A stretch of DNA of 34,448 nt, taken from contig JABUQX010125886.1 of assembly GCA_015478945.1 (NCBI GenBank), positions 1 through 34,448 of the forward strand, in the 5' to 3' direction. This stretch comes from Trachelipus rathkii. Lineage: Eukaryota > Arthropoda > Malacostraca > Isopoda > Trachelipodidae. Below, piece by piece: positions 33,200 through 34,448 of the stretch. Under the pieces are notes generated by a model, which saw nothing but the letters and a program-made list of their open reading frames with translations, had not been told where the DNA came from and made no database searches. Within the stretch, counting starts at the first letter, position 1. Every line of letters starts with the position of its first letter. The translations under genes were made by a program, and so were the position numbers.

Positions 33200-34448
33200 C
33201 TGATATTCTTAGTTTTTAAAATCATAAATAACTCAGACTTGCAATAATTAAGCTTTATACGCTGATTAATCTATCTATGTATAATTTATTTTTATTTATA
33301 GTTAAGAGTATCCTGAATTATTTATGAACAATTATAATATTTTTTTTTTTTTTATTTACATTCCTATGATTAGCATAAATTTCTCAATATACATTAGATT
33401 TCGACCGAACAAAGTTCAAAATGTTCCATTTAACATGCTCTAAGAGGTTCATTTGTGGCACTTTCCTGTGACTCTTTTATCTTGCATACTATGCACATTT
33501 GAAAAAAACTTATTCTAAAAATGTCTTCTCATTGAATGATAATCATAAAATTATGAAAGCAATTCTAGATTATCATATTAAATTTATTGTTGAAACTTGA
33601 GACCATACATAGAATAATTAATATATTAGAAACAAATTCATCCAACAGTGAGTGTGTTCAAAATAAATTTAAAAAAAGAAAATCTGATTTTCAAAATCGA
33701 AATAGCAATTCCCAATCTATATTTACTCAATATTTTCATATAATAGATCTCATATTAACAATAATAAAATTACTAAAAGTTTTTTTCGGATCATCCAGTA
33801 CTCAATGTCACCACTTTTTCTCATTAGTACCAGAGATGGTGTGTATAGATATATAAGAATAGACAAAGCGTATAGTCAGTCTACGGCTCTTGGCATGTAG
33901 CGATCTCCCCCAGACATATCGCCTGATAAGCAATTTGACTGAACAGCTATGTAATGATAATTAAATTTTTATGGGCGTATGATATTACTAAGTGCCTAGT
34001 ACCCTAGTGATAGTCTAAGATAGCATGAATTTTTATATTATCGCGTTTTTTAACAGCTATGACATTATCATAAAAGCCTGCTCAATACCCTCTCTTCCCA
34101 CTAGTATTCTTTTTCTGGATAAGATTCTTCCTGGTAAATAGTCTGTAATTGAATCCGATTTAAATGATATGCTATAAAGCAAAGTTAATCATAATTAATT
34201 GTTAATTATTTAGAAAGTTTTTTCCTATTAATTACCCCTTCAATCTCTACCTTAATAGTATGCTCATGAGTTTTTATTACTTAATGTGTATACTATTACT
34301 CATCTACTAGCAAATCTATTCTCTGGATCTCTATACACACTTAGTCGGCTAATAATAGAATGCTACTATATAGTAATATAATATGATATCGTGATAGTCT
34401 ATCAGAATACTCTCACAAAAAATTAATCCTCTTCATTTTTTTCTTCAT
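33200..34448. other. AT-rich stretch without recognisable gene
   Basis: Includes a T run at about 33340-33353. The plus-strand open frame 33587-33856 (89 codons, from a non-ATG start) is rich in Asn, Ile and Lys and has no recognised motif. Confidence 0.55.

Overview
The window looks like AT-rich nuclear DNA from an animal, most likely an arthropod; a decapod crustacean is plausible but not shown. The reasons are very long (TA)n tracts, no prokaryotic gene layout, and remnants of Penelope-like retroelements (PLEs) of the kind that carry a GIY-YIG endonuclease. No long intact gene is present. The longest coding stretch I can identify (about 120 codons) is a piece of PLE reverse transcriptase. 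Many small indels suggest an unpolished long-read sequence, a strongly decayed locus, or both.

The dominant structure is an imperfect palindrome of about 11 kb. The left arm (about 4595-9893) and the right arm (about 9957-15741) are reverse complements around a short spacer near 9894-9956. Reading outward from the centre, each arm holds: a TGCGCA-rich minisatellite; about 1.3 kb of unrecognised sequence with a short conserved block on the strand opposite the PLEs; a G-rich patch; a 5'-truncated PLE (PLE-A: RT plus relic endonuclease); a (TA)-rich tract; and the 3' part of a second PLE (PLE-B: linker plus GIY-YIG endonuclease and 3' tail). In the left arm both PLEs are on the minus strand, in the right arm on the plus strand. 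Each arm has its own frameshifts, so motifs broken in one arm are often readable in the other. A genuine, decayed inverted duplication and a fold-back read or assembly artefact both remain possible.

Layout: 1-800 AT-rich; 800-1130 GC-richer island with an 11-bp inverted repeat; 1130-3660 mostly AT-rich; 3660-4595 (TA)n with a short unique island at 3860-4080; 4595-15741 palindrome; 15750-18600 AT-rich; 18600-19440 strand-asymmetric low-complexity tracts; 19865-20150 GC-richer island with nested stems; 20150-22740 AT-rich with a small island at 22150-22460; 22740-25510 and 27250-28480 noticeably more GC-rich sequence separated by an AT-rich block; 28480-30680 AT-rich with an island at 30150-30310; 30680-32520 massive (TA)n interrupted at 31410-32270; 32520-34448 AT-rich with a hairpin-bearing island near 33000-33190.

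I see no CRISPR array, tRNA, rRNA, operon or convincing host gene. Two short ORFs outside the palindrome are listed as weak candidates only.
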